DNA from: Bacteroidales bacterium | GTDB taxonomy: Bacteria > Bacteroidota > Bacteroidia > Bacteroidales > F082 | Length of the DNA: 44,659 nucleotides | Assembly: GCA_023229245.1 (NCBI GenBank) | Contig: JALNZU010000026.1 | Location: 1 to 44,659, forward strand | Direction of reading: 5' to 3' | Part shown: positions 18,438 through 27,312 of the stretch, in pieces | Position numbering within the stretch: the first letter of the stretch is position 1 | How the letters are laid out: every line of letters starts with the position of its first letter | The notes under the pieces: generated by a model | Seen by the model: only the letters and a program-made list of their open reading frames with translations | Told to the model about the DNA's origin: nothing | Database searches by the model: none | Program-made: the position numbers and the translations under genes

Positions 18438-18445
18438 TACTTTTG
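18438..18445 (+). promoter_or_regulatory. -7 box of the transketolase genes
   Basis: TACTTTTG matches TAnnTTTG 52 bases before the ATG of the N-terminal transketolase subunit. No TTTG at standard spacing. Confidence 0.4.
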
Positions 18446-18497
18446 CGGTGGCTGTTTTGATCAGCTTTTTCAAGAGAATGTTTTATTCACAACACTT

Positions 18498-19343
18498 ATG
18501 ACAAAGACTGAAGAATTAACACGTATGGCTTCACAGGTCAGGCGTGATATAGTACGTATGGTTCATGCCAATCAATCGGGGCATCCGGGCGGTTCATTAG
18601 GATGTGCTGATTTGTTGGTAGCTTTATATTTCGACCATCTCCGGATCAATTCCGCATCTTTTTCTATGGACGGACATCAAGAGGACTTGTTTTTTCTTTC
18701 CAACGGACATATCAGTCCGCTTTTTTACAGCGTGTTAGCCCGTAAGGGTTTTTTTTCCTTGAGTGAGTTAGCTACTTTCCGTGTGATACACAGCCGATTA
18801 CAAGGTCATCCAACTACTCATGACGGGCTTCCAGGGGTTCGTGTTTCAAGTGGTTCATTAGGACAAGGGCTTTCGGTAGCTATAGGAGCAGCATTAAGCA
18901 AGAAGTTGAATAAGGACCCTTATTTAGTATATGTATTGATGGGTGATGGCGAGCAACAAGAAGGGCAGGTATGGGAAGCCGCTATGTATGCAGGAAGTAA
19001 AAAAACTGATAACCTGATTGCCATCATCGATTATAATGGGCAACAGATTGATGGACCAGTTGATCAGGTGATGCCATTAGGAAATTTAGAAGCTAAATAC
19101 AAGGCCTTCGGATGGTCGGTCATCCCATTCAATGGCAACGATATGGAAGAAATACTGCAAACACTTGAAGCAGCCCGTCAACAAGCATTCAAAGGGCAGC
19201 CCCAACTGCTGTTGATGCATACTGAAATGGGCTATGGAGTAGATTTTATGACAGGTACCCATCATTGGCACGGCATTGCACCCAATGACGAGCAATTGGC
19301 AAGAGCATTGGACCAACTTGAAGAAACCTTAGGCGATTATTAA
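18498..19343 (+). CDS. Transketolase, N-terminal (TPP pyrophosphate-binding) subunit
   Basis: 281 residues, matching only the first domain of a full-length (about 660-residue) transketolase. Contains the GHPGGSLGCADLL start, HGGL-equivalent LSNGHISPLFYS, RLQGHPTTH, and the thiamine-pyrophosphate/magnesium motif from GDGEQQEGQVWEA to D-Y-N-G-Q. The pyrimidine-binding domain is the next gene, 12 bases downstream. Together they should make one heteromeric enzyme transferring two-carbon units in the non-oxidative pentose phosphate pathway. Split transketolases are a known arrangement in many bacteria and archaea, so this is not a frameshift. Confidence 0.93.
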   Translation: MTKTEELTRMASQVRRDIVRMVHANQSGHPGGSLGCADLLVALYFDHLRINSASFSMDGHQEDLFFLSNGHISPLFYSVLARKGFFSLSELATFRVIHSRLQGHPTTHDGLPGVRVSSGSLGQGLSVAIGAALSKKLNKDPYLVYVLMGDGEQQEGQVWEAAMYAGSKKTDNLIAIIDYNGQQIDGPVDQVMPLGNLEAKYKAFGWSVIPFNGNDMEEILQTLEAARQQAFKGQPQLLLMHTEMGYGVDFMTGTHHWHGIAPNDEQLARALDQLEETLGDY

Positions 19344-19355
19344 ACGAACTGTGGC

Positions 19356-20315
19356 ATGAATCTAACAATTATAAATCATCAGGACACCCGGTCAGGATTT
19401 GGAGCCGGTTTATTGGAAATTAGCAGACAAAATCCTGATGTAGTCGGTTTAGTAGCCGATCTGACAGGCTCATTAAAAATGGATGCGTTTAAAGAAGCCT
19501 TTCCAGATCGATTTTTTCAGACGGGCATAGCTGAAGCCAATATGATGGGAATAGCGGCTGGGATGACCATAGGCGGTAAGATACCTTATGCAGCCACTTT
19601 TGCCAATTTTGCTACCGGAAGATCATACGATCAGATACGGCAATCAATTGCCTATTCAGCTAAGAATGTGAAAATATGTGCTTCGCACGCAGGCCTTACC
19701 TTAGGTGAAGACGGGGCTACACATCAGATATTGGAAGACATAGGATTGATGAAGATGCTGCCGGGAATGACAGTCATTGTACCATGCGACTATAACCAGA
19801 CCAAAGCTGCTACTATGGCAATTGCTTCCTATCAGGGACCGGTCTATCTAAGATTCGGAAGGCCCAAAGTACCTAACTTCACATTAACCGACAAGCCCTT
19901 CATCATCGGCAAAGCCGATCTTTTGGTCGAAGGATCGGATGTAACTATTTTTGCCACAGGGCATATGGTTTGGCAAGCCTATCTTGCCCTAAATGAACTA
20001 AAGGAAAAAGGTGTTTCTACTGAGCTGATCAACATTCACACTATCAAACCTTTGGACACCGAAGCTATCATAGCCTCCGTACAAAAGACCCGTTCTGTGG
20101 TTACAGCTGAGGAACATCAACGGAACGGTGGCTTAGGTGATAGCATCGCTCAGGTTTTAGCACAACAGCTACCAAGCCCGCAGGAATATGTGGCAGTGAA
20201 CGATCAGTTCGGTCAAAGCGGCAAACCCGAAGAGCTGTTAAAAGCTTATAAACTGGATTCAAAAGCTATCGTACAGGCTGCCTTAAAAGCCGTAGAGCGA
20301 AAGCAACAGCTTTAA
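19356..20315 (+). CDS. Transketolase, C-terminal (pyrimidine-binding) subunit
   Basis: 319 residues covering the middle and C-terminal transketolase domains. The catalytic glutamate region is visible in F-F-Q-T-G-I-A-E-A-N-M, with PYAATFANFATGRSYDQIRQ after it and SHAGLTLGEDGATHQ, then the C-domain FATGHMVWQA and TAEEHQRNGGLGD. It pairs with the N-terminal subunit just upstream. The shikimate kinase gene begins 14 bases after its stop. That is sensible metabolically, since transketolase produces erythrose 4-phosphate for the shikimate pathway, though the link is inference. Confidence 0.93.
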   Translation: MNLTIINHQDTRSGFGAGLLEISRQNPDVVGLVADLTGSLKMDAFKEAFPDRFFQTGIAEANMMGIAAGMTIGGKIPYAATFANFATGRSYDQIRQSIAYSAKNVKICASHAGLTLGEDGATHQILEDIGLMKMLPGMTVIVPCDYNQTKAATMAIASYQGPVYLRFGRPKVPNFTLTDKPFIIGKADLLVEGSDVTIFATGHMVWQAYLALNELKEKGVSTELINIHTIKPLDTEAIIASVQKTRSVVTAEEHQRNGGLGDSIAQVLAQQLPSPQEYVAVNDQFGQSGKPEELLKAYKLDSKAIVQAALKAVERKQQL

Positions 20316-20329
20316 ACCCAACCATTCCC

Positions 20330-20845
20330 ATGCGAATTTATCTGATAGGATACATGGGTGCAGGCAAAACAACCCTGTCGAAAAAATTAGCCAATTTGTT
20401 GGGATACAACTATATTGATCTCGACCAAATGTTCGAGGAGAGGTACAAAATTGAAATTGATTCGTTTTTTAAGAAATACGATGAAAAGGCATTCAGAAAT
20501 ATTGAAAGCCAACTTTTAAAAGAGACTGCCTCACTGAATAGTGTAGTCATAGCTACGGGGGGAGGTACACCTTGTTATCACGACAATATGAGCTGGATGA
20601 ACCAACACGGCATCACTGTTTATTTGGAGATGCATCCCAGGAGTTTGTTTAAGCGACTGATCCTTTCCAAGAAGAAACGCCCTTTGGTACTTTCTCACCG
20701 GCCAGCTGAGTTATTACTATTTATCAAAAACCATTTGGTTGAGCGAAACAAATTTTATAATCAAGCTGCTATCATCATTAAAGGAGAGGACATTGACCCG
20801 TCCGATCTCCACCAACGTATCCTCAAGTTTCAAGAGCGCAACTAA
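20330..20845 (+). CDS. aroK: Shikimate kinase
   Basis: 171 residues, standard size. Phosphorylates shikimate at the 3-hydroxyl in aromatic amino-acid synthesis. Walker A is G-Y-M-G-A-G-K-T-T at residues 7-15; the shikimate-binding D-L-D (D-L-D-Q-M-F) follows; ATGGGTPCY is the Walker-B-side glycine motif; the lid arginine is in K-K-K-R-P-L. It is translated closely after the split transketolase, 14 bases apart. The following outer-membrane gene has its own promoter box. Confidence 0.94.
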   Translation: MRIYLIGYMGAGKTTLSKKLANLLGYNYIDLDQMFEERYKIEIDSFFKKYDEKAFRNIESQLLKETASLNSVVIATGGGTPCYHDNMSWMNQHGITVYLEMHPRSLFKRLILSKKKRPLVLSHRPAELLLFIKNHLVERNKFYNQAAIIIKGEDIDPSDLHQRILKFQERN

Positions 20846-20903
20846 GTCTATGTTAGTTGCATAACAAGGGCTTTCAGAAATAATTATCTATTAAAGCATC
20901 TAA

Positions 20904-20911
20904 TAATTTTG
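20904..20911 (+). promoter_or_regulatory. -7 box of the FadL-like gene
   Basis: TAATTTTG matches TAnnTTTG, 53 bases before the chosen ATG at 20965. This separates the gene from the aroK transcript. Confidence 0.4.
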
Positions 20912-20964
20912 ATATGTTGGTAAGTTCATATACTTTCGTATCATTAAACTTAAATTCAATCCAT

Positions 20965-22554
20965 ATGAAAAAAACAATTTTTACTCTTTTGTACAGCTTA
21001 ATGGCTGTTGTTGTGATGGCCGGTGGCATAGTGACCAACACTAATCAGAGTGCCAGTTTTATACGCAATCCTGCTCGTGATGCGTCTCTTGGCATTGATG
21101 CAGCCTATTTTAATCCGGCTGGTCTCAGTTTTCTGCAAGATGGCTTTCATCTGTCGTTAAACAATCAGTTTGTAACGCAGCTACGGCACATTCAAACTTC
21201 TTTTCCGGGTTTGAACACCAGCGAATTTGAAGGGCCTGTTTCAGCTCCTTTATTCCCATCGGCTTATGCCGTTTATAAGAAGAATAAGTTTGCTTTTGCT
21301 TTGGGATTCAATCCAATAGGCGGAGGTGGTAGTGCCAAGTATGAAGACGGCCTACCTTCGTTTGAGATGCAGGTTGCCTCGCTCCCAGCCGCCCTCAGTG
21401 CAGCAGGTATCCCTACATCAGGGTATAGCTTTGATACTGAGTTTGAAGGCAGTTCGATTTATTATGGACTTCAGGCCGGCATAAGCTATCAGCTGAGCGA
21501 TATAGTAGCTGTGAGTATAGGAGCCCGATATGTGATGATTGATAATAAATATGAAGGCTATTTGCGTGATATCAAGATCAATCCGGTGTTTCCCGTGTTA
21601 GGTTATTCAGGTTCTATGGTTTCTGCCCCCTCCTTCTTCACTAATATGGCTGGCATGTTTCAAGGTCTGGCTGGTGTAGCAGGCATGTTACAGCCTTTGG
21701 TTGATGGAGGCGGAGCAAATCTCACATTAGAACAAGCACAGTCAATGGGATACCTCACTGCCGAACAAGTGGCCAGCATAGCCGGTGGGTTTGCTATGAT
21801 AGATCCACAAATTGACCCTATGATGCTCAATATAGCTCAGATACAGGGAGCTTATGCAGCAGCTACACCTGCTTTTCAACAACAACAAATTGCTATGAAC
21901 GCTAATGCAGAAGCTACTGGCGATAAACAAGTTGACGCTACCCAAAGCGGAACAGGAGTAGTACCTTTCATTGGTGTTGCCCTTAATTTTGAAAAGGTTA
22001 ACTTTGGTATCAAGTATGAACACAAAGCTGCAATAAAAATTAAGAACGACACCAAGAGAGATGATGTAGGTATGTTTCCTGATGGTGCTGAAGTACCGAG
22101 CGACATACCTGGATTGCTTACCTTAGGCCTCTCTTACCGGCCTTCAGACAGGATAACCCTAAGCGCCGGATACCATACTTATTTTGACAAAGCTGCCAAC
22201 TACGGTAAGATGTTGGACGGGAAATATGTGGAAAACAAAGAAGTTATTGCCCATAACTTATGGGAGTTTGCCTTTGGAATTGATTTTTGGGTCAGCGAAA
22301 AATTTATGCTTAGTGCCGGATATTTAGTAACTGAGACAGGTGCTACCAAAGCTTATCAATCCGATCTGAATCATAGCTTGTCCACATTTAGCTTTGCAGG
22401 AGGATTGCTTTTCAGAGCAACCGAAAAAATTGATCTTAACTTAGGTGCCTTACGCACTTTCTATTCACCCACAGTGAAAAACTTTGGCTCTTATGGTGAA
22501 ACTTATAGTAGAAAATCATTATCGTTGGCAATAGGAATCGACTTCCATTTCTAA
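20965..22554 (+). CDS. OmpP1/FadL/TodX-family outer-membrane transporter
   Basis: 529 residues from the ATG at 20965, which starts a normal signal peptide (MKKTIFTLLYSLMAVVVMA). An in-frame upstream start at 20914 would put 17 unlikely residues in front. After cleavage comes the FadL hallmark: a plug-like N-terminus with the N-P-A-x(n)-A-Y-F-N-P-A-G pattern. Barrel strands then run to an aromatic end, AIGIDFHF. This family moves long-chain fatty acids or other hydrophobic compounds across the outer membrane. A helical, Gln/Ala-rich insert (about residues 230-320) between strands is larger than in short homologues. It ends at a strong terminator. Confidence 0.9.
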   Translation: MKKTIFTLLYSLMAVVVMAGGIVTNTNQSASFIRNPARDASLGIDAAYFNPAGLSFLQDGFHLSLNNQFVTQLRHIQTSFPGLNTSEFEGPVSAPLFPSAYAVYKKNKFAFALGFNPIGGGGSAKYEDGLPSFEMQVASLPAALSAAGIPTSGYSFDTEFEGSSIYYGLQAGISYQLSDIVAVSIGARYVMIDNKYEGYLRDIKINPVFPVLGYSGSMVSAPSFFTNMAGMFQGLAGVAGMLQPLVDGGGANLTLEQAQSMGYLTAEQVASIAGGFAMIDPQIDPMMLNIAQIQGAYAAATPAFQQQQIAMNANAEATGDKQVDATQSGTGVVPFIGVALNFEKVNFGIKYEHKAAIKIKNDTKRDDVGMFPDGAEVPSDIPGLLTLGLSYRPSDRITLSAGYHTYFDKAANYGKMLDGKYVENKEVIAHNLWEFAFGIDFWVSEKFMLSAGYLVTETGATKAYQSDLNHSLSTFSFAGGLLFRATEKIDLNLGALRTFYSPTVKNFGSYGETYSRKSLSLAIGIDFHF

Positions 22555-22576
22555 TCATAAATATTGATTCAAATAC

Positions 22577-22610
22577 AACGCCTTTCCTTTTTGGGTAAAG
22601 GCGTTTTTTT
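22577..22610 (+). terminator. Intrinsic terminator after the FadL-like gene
   Basis: Perfect 9-bp stem AACGCCTTT / AAAGGCGTT (22577-22585 and 22597-22605) with an 11-base loop and a T run. It lies 22 bases after the stop codon. Confidence 0.92.
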
Positions 22611-22931
22611 ATGCTGTTTTTGTATGTGAAATGATCTTCCCATCCTATTTTTAAGCCGACCTCCCTATAACTAACTCCCCTTTTCCTATGTTTTATAGTA
22701 CAGGCAGAAGCAGTGAACTATGCTGCACTACTTGGTAATATGCAGTGCTTTTTTGCATCGTTAGTAAGCCTGATTCTATTGCAAAACTCTTTTACTTTAC
22801 GTTGTACTCAAACGCATTGCAATACGGGTTTCAGTCTCAAAAAAACCGTGCTGTTATTATATTATTATATATAATCATTTTAAATTAGGGTTGCTTTCTA
22901 ATCATCTCTCAAAACAAGCCGGCTTTTTATC
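22611..22931. other. Intergenic region before the aminotransferase
   Basis: 321 AT-rich bases between a terminator and a promoter box; no gene, RNA or repeat seen. Confidence 0.6.
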
Positions 22932-22939
22932 TACCTTTG
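22932..22939 (+). promoter_or_regulatory. -7 box of the aminotransferase gene
   Basis: TACCTTTG matches TAnnTTTG, 64 bases before the ATG. No TTG at 19-21 bases upstream. Confidence 0.45.
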
Positions 22940-23003
22940 TTCAATAATTAACAATGAAAAGACTGAACTAGTATAACTATTTGATTAACTGAAATATATC
23001 ATT

Positions 23004-24320
23004 ATGAAAGATACACCTATTGCCTATGAAAAAGTTCAGGAAGCCGTTCGATTATGCGGCATTCGTGAAATTGGTAAAGCCTCTATTCGTGAAATTAAGA
23101 AGTTAGTTGATGTTATTGAAGAGCTAACGGCTAGTCGTTTCATTCGTATGGAGATGGGGATACCCGGTTTACCTCCTGTTCGACTTGGTGTTGAGGGTCA
23201 GATAGCTGCTTTGAAAAAAGGTGTTGCCGCTCTTTATCCTGATATACAAGGCGTAGCCGAATTAAAAAGCGAGACATCCCGTTTCGTCAAACTTTTTATG
23301 GACATAGACGTCAGCCCTGAAGGTTGCATCCCTACAGTAGGTTCTATGCAGGCAGGCTTCGTATCCTTCCTGACTATGAGTCGTATTCATGCAGGCCGCA
23401 ATACAGCTCTGTTTATTGATCCTGGATTCCCGGTACATAAACAACAACATCATGTATTGCAAATCGCCTATGAAACCTTTGATGTGTATGAATACAGAGG
23501 TGAAAAGTTACGCACTAAGTTAGAAGAGATTCTGTCCAAAGGGACTATCAGTTATATACTATATTCCAATCCCAATAATCCGTCGTGGATATGCTTTACC
23601 GAGCAGGAGTTGCAGATCATAGGTGAGTTGGCCAATAAGTACGATGTAATTATCATGGAGGATCTGGCCTATTTCGGTATGGATTTTCGTCAGGATTACA
23701 GCCGGCCGGGACTTCCACCTTTCCAGCCTACTGTAGCCAGATATACCAACAACTATATTTTGTTTATCTCCAGTTCCAAGGCCTTCAGCTATGCAGGTGA
23801 GCGAATAGGTATGATGGTGATATCTGACGAGCTGTTCAACAGGCGTTTTCCCGATCTGAAACGGTTTTATCCCAACGATCTGTTAGGACATACCATCATT
23901 TTTGGCTCTTTATACCCGCTCAGTTCGGGCACCTCACACTCAGCACAATATGGGCTGATCGCTATGTTGAAAGCAGTAAACGATGGCCGGTTTAACTTTG
24001 TTGAAGAAGTGAAGGAATATGGTGAGAAAGCAAAGATCATGAAAAAGTTGTTTACCGACAACGGCTTTAAAATAGTTTACGACACTGATGTAGACAGGCC
24101 TATAGCTGATGGATTCTACTTTACCTATTCTTATCCGGGATTTACAGGCGTTGAACTATTAGAGAAAATGTTATACTATGGTATCAGCGCCATCTCGTTA
24201 GACATCACCGGCAGCGAGCGCCATGAAGGCATACGGGCATGTACTTCGCTGATTCAGCGAGACCAGTTTGATGACTTGGAATACCGGTTAAAGAAATTTC
24301 ACGAAGACTATCCCTTATAA
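23004..24320 (+). CDS. PLP-dependent aminotransferase, class I/II
   Basis: 438-residue fold-type I aminotransferase. The PLP lysine is Lys259 in SSSKAFSYAGERIG; the cofactor-binding aspartate is Asp220 in I-I-M-E-D-L-A-Y; the N-P-N-N-P-S substrate motif lies at 189-194. The N-terminal 60 residues, with MEMGIPGLPP, differ from aspartate aminotransferases. The substrate is not readable. Directly downstream, after 178 bases and a separate promoter box, is a 2-oxoacid:ferredoxin oxidoreductase. The natural reading is that this enzyme makes or consumes that complex's 2-oxoacid from an amino acid (inference). Confidence 0.9.
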   Translation: MKDTPIAYEKVQEAVRLCGIREIGKASIREIKKLVDVIEELTASRFIRMEMGIPGLPPVRLGVEGQIAALKKGVAALYPDIQGVAELKSETSRFVKLFMDIDVSPEGCIPTVGSMQAGFVSFLTMSRIHAGRNTALFIDPGFPVHKQQHHVLQIAYETFDVYEYRGEKLRTKLEEILSKGTISYILYSNPNNPSWICFTEQELQIIGELANKYDVIIMEDLAYFGMDFRQDYSRPGLPPFQPTVARYTNNYILFISSSKAFSYAGERIGMMVISDELFNRRFPDLKRFYPNDLLGHTIIFGSLYPLSSGTSHSAQYGLIAMLKAVNDGRFNFVEEVKEYGEKAKIMKKLFTDNGFKIVYDTDVDRPIADGFYFTYSYPGFTGVELLEKMLYYGISAISLDITGSERHEGIRACTSLIQRDQFDDLEYRLKKFHEDYPL

Positions 24321-24455
24321 AAACCGAAGCCTCATATGCAGTGTATAAAAACCATAAAAAAGGCATCTTCTTATTGCTTATTTATACTCTTTATAAATTG
24401 CTTATTTAAAGGCAAAAAGGTCGCTTTTATACAGGTTTTAACGGCTTTTGTTTCG

Positions 24456-24463
24456 TAATTTTG
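24456..24463 (+). promoter_or_regulatory. -7 box of the oxidoreductase operon
   Basis: TAATTTTG matches TAnnTTTG, 35 bases before the ferredoxin-subunit ATG. No well-spaced -33 TTTG. Confidence 0.4.
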
Positions 24464-24498
24464 TAGCAGAAGAAAAAAATCATTAAAATAAAAATATT

Positions 24499-24723
24499 AT
24501 GGCAAAAATAGTAGGAGCGATAGTGGTGGACGAGCAAAAATGCAAAGGATGTGGCATTTGTGTTCCAGCCTGCCCTTTCGCAGTTATTGAGCTATCGGAA
24601 GAAGTAAATGGTAAAGGGTACCATTTTGCATATATGCATTATCCGGAAGGTTGTACTGGGTGCATGAATTGTGCCATTGTGTGTCCTGACGGGGTTATTA
24701 CTGTTTACAGAACAAAAGTTTAA
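24499..24723 (+). CDS. 2-oxoacid:ferredoxin oxidoreductase, ferredoxin-like (delta) subunit
   Basis: 74 residues with two [4Fe-4S] motifs: Cys15/18/21/25 and Cys52/55/58/62, each C-x2-C-x2-C-x3-C-P. This is the size of the separate ferredoxin subunit (VorD/KorD) of four-subunit enzymes and it relays electrons from the TPP site to soluble ferredoxin. First gene of a four-gene run (delta, alpha, beta, gamma) with short gaps throughout. A longer in-frame reading of the next gene would overlap this one, but that extension is not credible. Confidence 0.93.
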   Translation: MAKIVGAIVVDEQKCKGCGICVPACPFAVIELSEEVNGKGYHFAYMHYPEGCTGCMNCAIVCPDGVITVYRTKV

Positions 24724-24742
24724 CAATAAAGTAAAGAAAGAT

Positions 24743-25828
24743 ATGGGTGAATTGAGATTAATGAAGGGTAATGAGGCATTAGCCGAGGCTGCTATACGCG
24801 CTGGTGTAGATGCCTATTTTGGTTATCCTATCACTCCTCAATCGGAAGTGATTGAATATCTGATGGCTGAAAAGCCAGAAGAGCGGACAGGCATGGTAGT
24901 CCTTCAGGCCGAGAGTGAGTTGGCTGCAATCAACATGGTATATGGTGCTGCCGGTGCCGGAAAAAAAGTAATGACATCATCCTCAAGTCCGGGCGTCAGT
25001 TTAAAGCAAGAAGGCTTGTCCTATATAGCAGGAGCCGAGCTGCCATGCGTATATGCCAACGTAGTCAGAGGCGGCCCGGGATTAGGAACTATACAACCTT
25101 CACAGGCTGATTATTTTCAAAGTGTGAAAGGCGGAGGACATGGCGACTATAAACAAATAGTGCTTGCTCCGGCCTCGGTGCAGGAAATGGCCGACTTTGT
25201 CAAGTTAGGATTTGAATTAGCGTTTCAATACAGGATAGCTGTGCTGATACTGTCCGATGGAGTGATAGGTCAGATGATGGAAAAGGTAGAGCTGTTCGAG
25301 CAGATGCCTCGCATGTCGGATGATGAAATTGCAGAGAAGTATCCATGGGCTGTTACCGGCAAGAAAAAAGGAGCCGAGCGCACTATTATCACTTCTTTAG
25401 ATTTAGACTCCCGCAAGATGGAAGAGCATAACCATCATCTGCAACGAAAATATGCCGAGATAATTGATAAAGAAGTACGCTACGAGCTCATTCAATGCGA
25501 TGATGCCGAGTACATCATTGTTGCGTATGGTTCGAGTGCAAGGATCGCACAGAAGACCATTCAGTTAGCTCGTGAGAAGGGGATCAAAGTAGGGTTGTTA
25601 CGTTTAATTACACTCTTTCCGTTTCCAAATGTTCAGATACAGGAACTATGCAAACGAGGGATCAAAGGATGGTTAGCCGTTGAAATGAGTGCCGGTCAAA
25701 TGGTAGAAGATGTGATGTTAGCTGTGAACGGAAACGGAAAAGTAGCTCACTACGGACGATACGGTGGAATAGTACATACACCTGAAGAGGTACTACAAGC
25801 TTTGGAAGAAAAAATTATAGGAGAATAA
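24743..25828 (+). CDS. vorB: 2-oxoacid:ferredoxin oxidoreductase, alpha subunit (VorB/KorA type)
   Basis: 361 residues from the ATG at 24743, 19 bases after the ferredoxin stop; an in-frame start at 24671 lies inside the ferredoxin gene and adds unrelated residues. Family marks are GYPITPQSEVIEYL, QAESELAAINMVYGA and TSSSSPGVSLKQEG (pyrimidine-binding domain), with the C-terminal transketolase-like domain holding YGSSARIAQK. The complex decarboxylates a 2-oxoacid with CoA to acyl-CoA while reducing ferredoxin. Branched-chain (Vor) versus 2-oxoglutarate (Kor) substrate cannot be decided; Bacteroidota copies are often labelled VorB. Confidence 0.9.
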   Translation: MGELRLMKGNEALAEAAIRAGVDAYFGYPITPQSEVIEYLMAEKPEERTGMVVLQAESELAAINMVYGAAGAGKKVMTSSSSPGVSLKQEGLSYIAGAELPCVYANVVRGGPGLGTIQPSQADYFQSVKGGGHGDYKQIVLAPASVQEMADFVKLGFELAFQYRIAVLILSDGVIGQMMEKVELFEQMPRMSDDEIAEKYPWAVTGKKKGAERTIITSLDLDSRKMEEHNHHLQRKYAEIIDKEVRYELIQCDDAEYIIVAYGSSARIAQKTIQLAREKGIKVGLLRLITLFPFPNVQIQELCKRGIKGWLAVEMSAGQMVEDVMLAVNGNGKVAHYGRYGGIVHTPEEVLQALEEKIIGE

Positions 25829-25831
25829 GTC

Positions 25832-26626
25832 ATGTCAACAATCACATTAGAAGATATTATTAAGCCGGAAAATCTGGTCTATAAAAAGACAGAACTACTT
25901 ACTGATAACGTGATGAGCTATTGTCCGGGATGCGGGCATGGCACAGCTCACCGTATCACTATGGAGGTTATTGAAGAGTTCGACTTAGAAGAGAAAACCA
26001 TAGGTATTGCTCCGGTCGGATGCTCTGTTTTAGCCTATGAATTTATGAATATTGATATGATACAAGCAGCTCATGGCCGTGCGCCTGCTGTTGCCACAGG
26101 TATCAAAAGGGTTTATCCCAATAAGATAGTATTCAGCTATCAGGGTGATGGCGACTTAGCCGCTATAGGTACAGCCGAAACTATACACGCATGCAACAGA
26201 GGTGAGCGTATAGTGATCATCTTTATCAATAATGGAATATACGGGATGACGGGAGGGCAAATGGCACCTACTACCCTACCGGGTATGATATCGTCCACAT
26301 CACCCTACGGAAGAGTAGTAGAAAGCATGGGGAACCCACTGAAAATAACAGAATTAGTAGCACAGCTACCCGGAACTTACTTCGTCACCCGACAAGCAGT
26401 ACACACCCCGGCAGCCGTACGAAGAACAAAAAGAGCCATAAAAAAGGCATTTGAGAATCAATTGACTAATAAACCAGGACTTTCCTTTGTCGAAATTGTA
26501 TCCAACTGCAACTCAGGATGGAAGATGACACCGGTTGACTCAAACATTTGGATGGAAGAAAATATGTTCCCCTATTATCCACTAGGAGATATCAAAGTTG
26601 ATGGTGAATTGGTCAAACAAAAGTAA
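25832..26626 (+). CDS. 2-oxoacid:ferredoxin oxidoreductase, beta (TPP-binding) subunit
   Basis: 264 residues. It carries the thiamine-pyrophosphate and magnesium motif: Q-G-D-G-D-L-A-A-I-G, then I-F-I-N-N-G-I-Y-G-M-T-G-G-Q. The CPGCGHG near residue 31 is typical of Kor/Vor beta subunits. It has no iron-sulfur domain of its own, which fits the separate ferredoxin gene. It starts 3 bases after the alpha-subunit stop, so translation is probably coupled. Confidence 0.93.
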   Translation: MSTITLEDIIKPENLVYKKTELLTDNVMSYCPGCGHGTAHRITMEVIEEFDLEEKTIGIAPVGCSVLAYEFMNIDMIQAAHGRAPAVATGIKRVYPNKIVFSYQGDGDLAAIGTAETIHACNRGERIVIIFINNGIYGMTGGQMAPTTLPGMISSTSPYGRVVESMGNPLKITELVAQLPGTYFVTRQAVHTPAAVRRTKRAIKKAFENQLTNKPGLSFVEIVSNCNSGWKMTPVDSNIWMEENMFPYYPLGDIKVDGELVKQK

Positions 26627-26644
26627 ATCACAAAAAGTATAACT

Positions 26645-27199
26645 ATGACTGAAGAACTTATCATAGCAGGATTTGGAGGACAAGGGGTTCTCTCTATGGG
26701 TAAAATATTGGCATATAGTGGTATCATGCAGGATCAGGAAGTAGCATGGATGCCATCATATGGCCCCGAAATGCGTGGTGGCACAGCCAATGTGATTGTG
26801 ATCGTAAGCGATGAAAGGATCAGTTCGCCCATACTCACAAAATTTGATACAGCCATCATATTGAATCAACCGTCAATGGATAAATTTGAAGAAGCTGTAA
26901 AGCCAGGTGGAGTCCTTTTGTACGATCCTAACGGGATCACAAGACATCCTACAAGGAAAGACATCAATATCTATCAGATTGAAGGTGCTCAAATAGCAAC
27001 GGAAATGGGAAATACTAAGATTTTCAACATGATAGTACTAGGAGGCTATCTGAAAGTCAAACCCATCGTCCAACTTGAAAACGTACTTAAAGGTCTGAAA
27101 GAATCTTTGCCTGAACGCTATCATCACCTGATACCAATGAACGAGCAAGCATTGAATATGGGTATGAAACATGTGCAGGCAGCTCATTTGAATAATTAA
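26645..27199 (+). CDS. 2-oxoacid:ferredoxin oxidoreductase, gamma subunit
   Basis: 184 residues, the usual gamma-subunit length. The N-terminal GFGGQGVLSMGKILA is the family signature, followed by SYGPEMRGGTANVIV and the conserved P-I-L-T-K-F-D-T region. It completes the four-subunit enzyme and sits 18 bases after the beta gene. A strong terminator follows, closing the operon. Confidence 0.93.
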   Translation: MTEELIIAGFGGQGVLSMGKILAYSGIMQDQEVAWMPSYGPEMRGGTANVIVIVSDERISSPILTKFDTAIILNQPSMDKFEEAVKPGGVLLYDPNGITRHPTRKDINIYQIEGAQIATEMGNTKIFNMIVLGGYLKVKPIVQLENVLKGLKESLPERYHHLIPMNEQALNMGMKHVQAAHLNN

Positions 27200-27264
27200 T
27201 ACTATAGTCCTAATATGGCTTTGTAATCATATTTTTTAATTGAATAGAGCCAAAACCATTACCT

Positions 27265-27299
27265 AAGCCTGCTTCGAGCTTCTCGAAGCGGCTTTTTTT
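27265..27299 (+). terminator. Intrinsic terminator after the oxidoreductase operon
   Basis: Stem AAGCC-T-GCTTCGAG / CTCGAAGC-GGCTT, 13 pairs with one bulged T, loop CTT, then a T run. It ends only 13 bases before the next gene's ATG, so that gene needs its own promoter or read-through. Confidence 0.92.
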
Positions 27300-27312
27300 G
27301 TTTATTTGTGCC

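Noticed and set aside
18498..20315. Split transketolase as a frameshifted single gene
   Set aside because: The two parts end and begin cleanly at the domain boundary with a 12-base gap and a new ATG; split transketolases are known.
24671..24742. Longer N-terminus for the oxidoreductase alpha subunit
   Set aside because: It lies within the ferredoxin subunit gene in another frame, and the family starts at the M-G-E-L-R-L residues.
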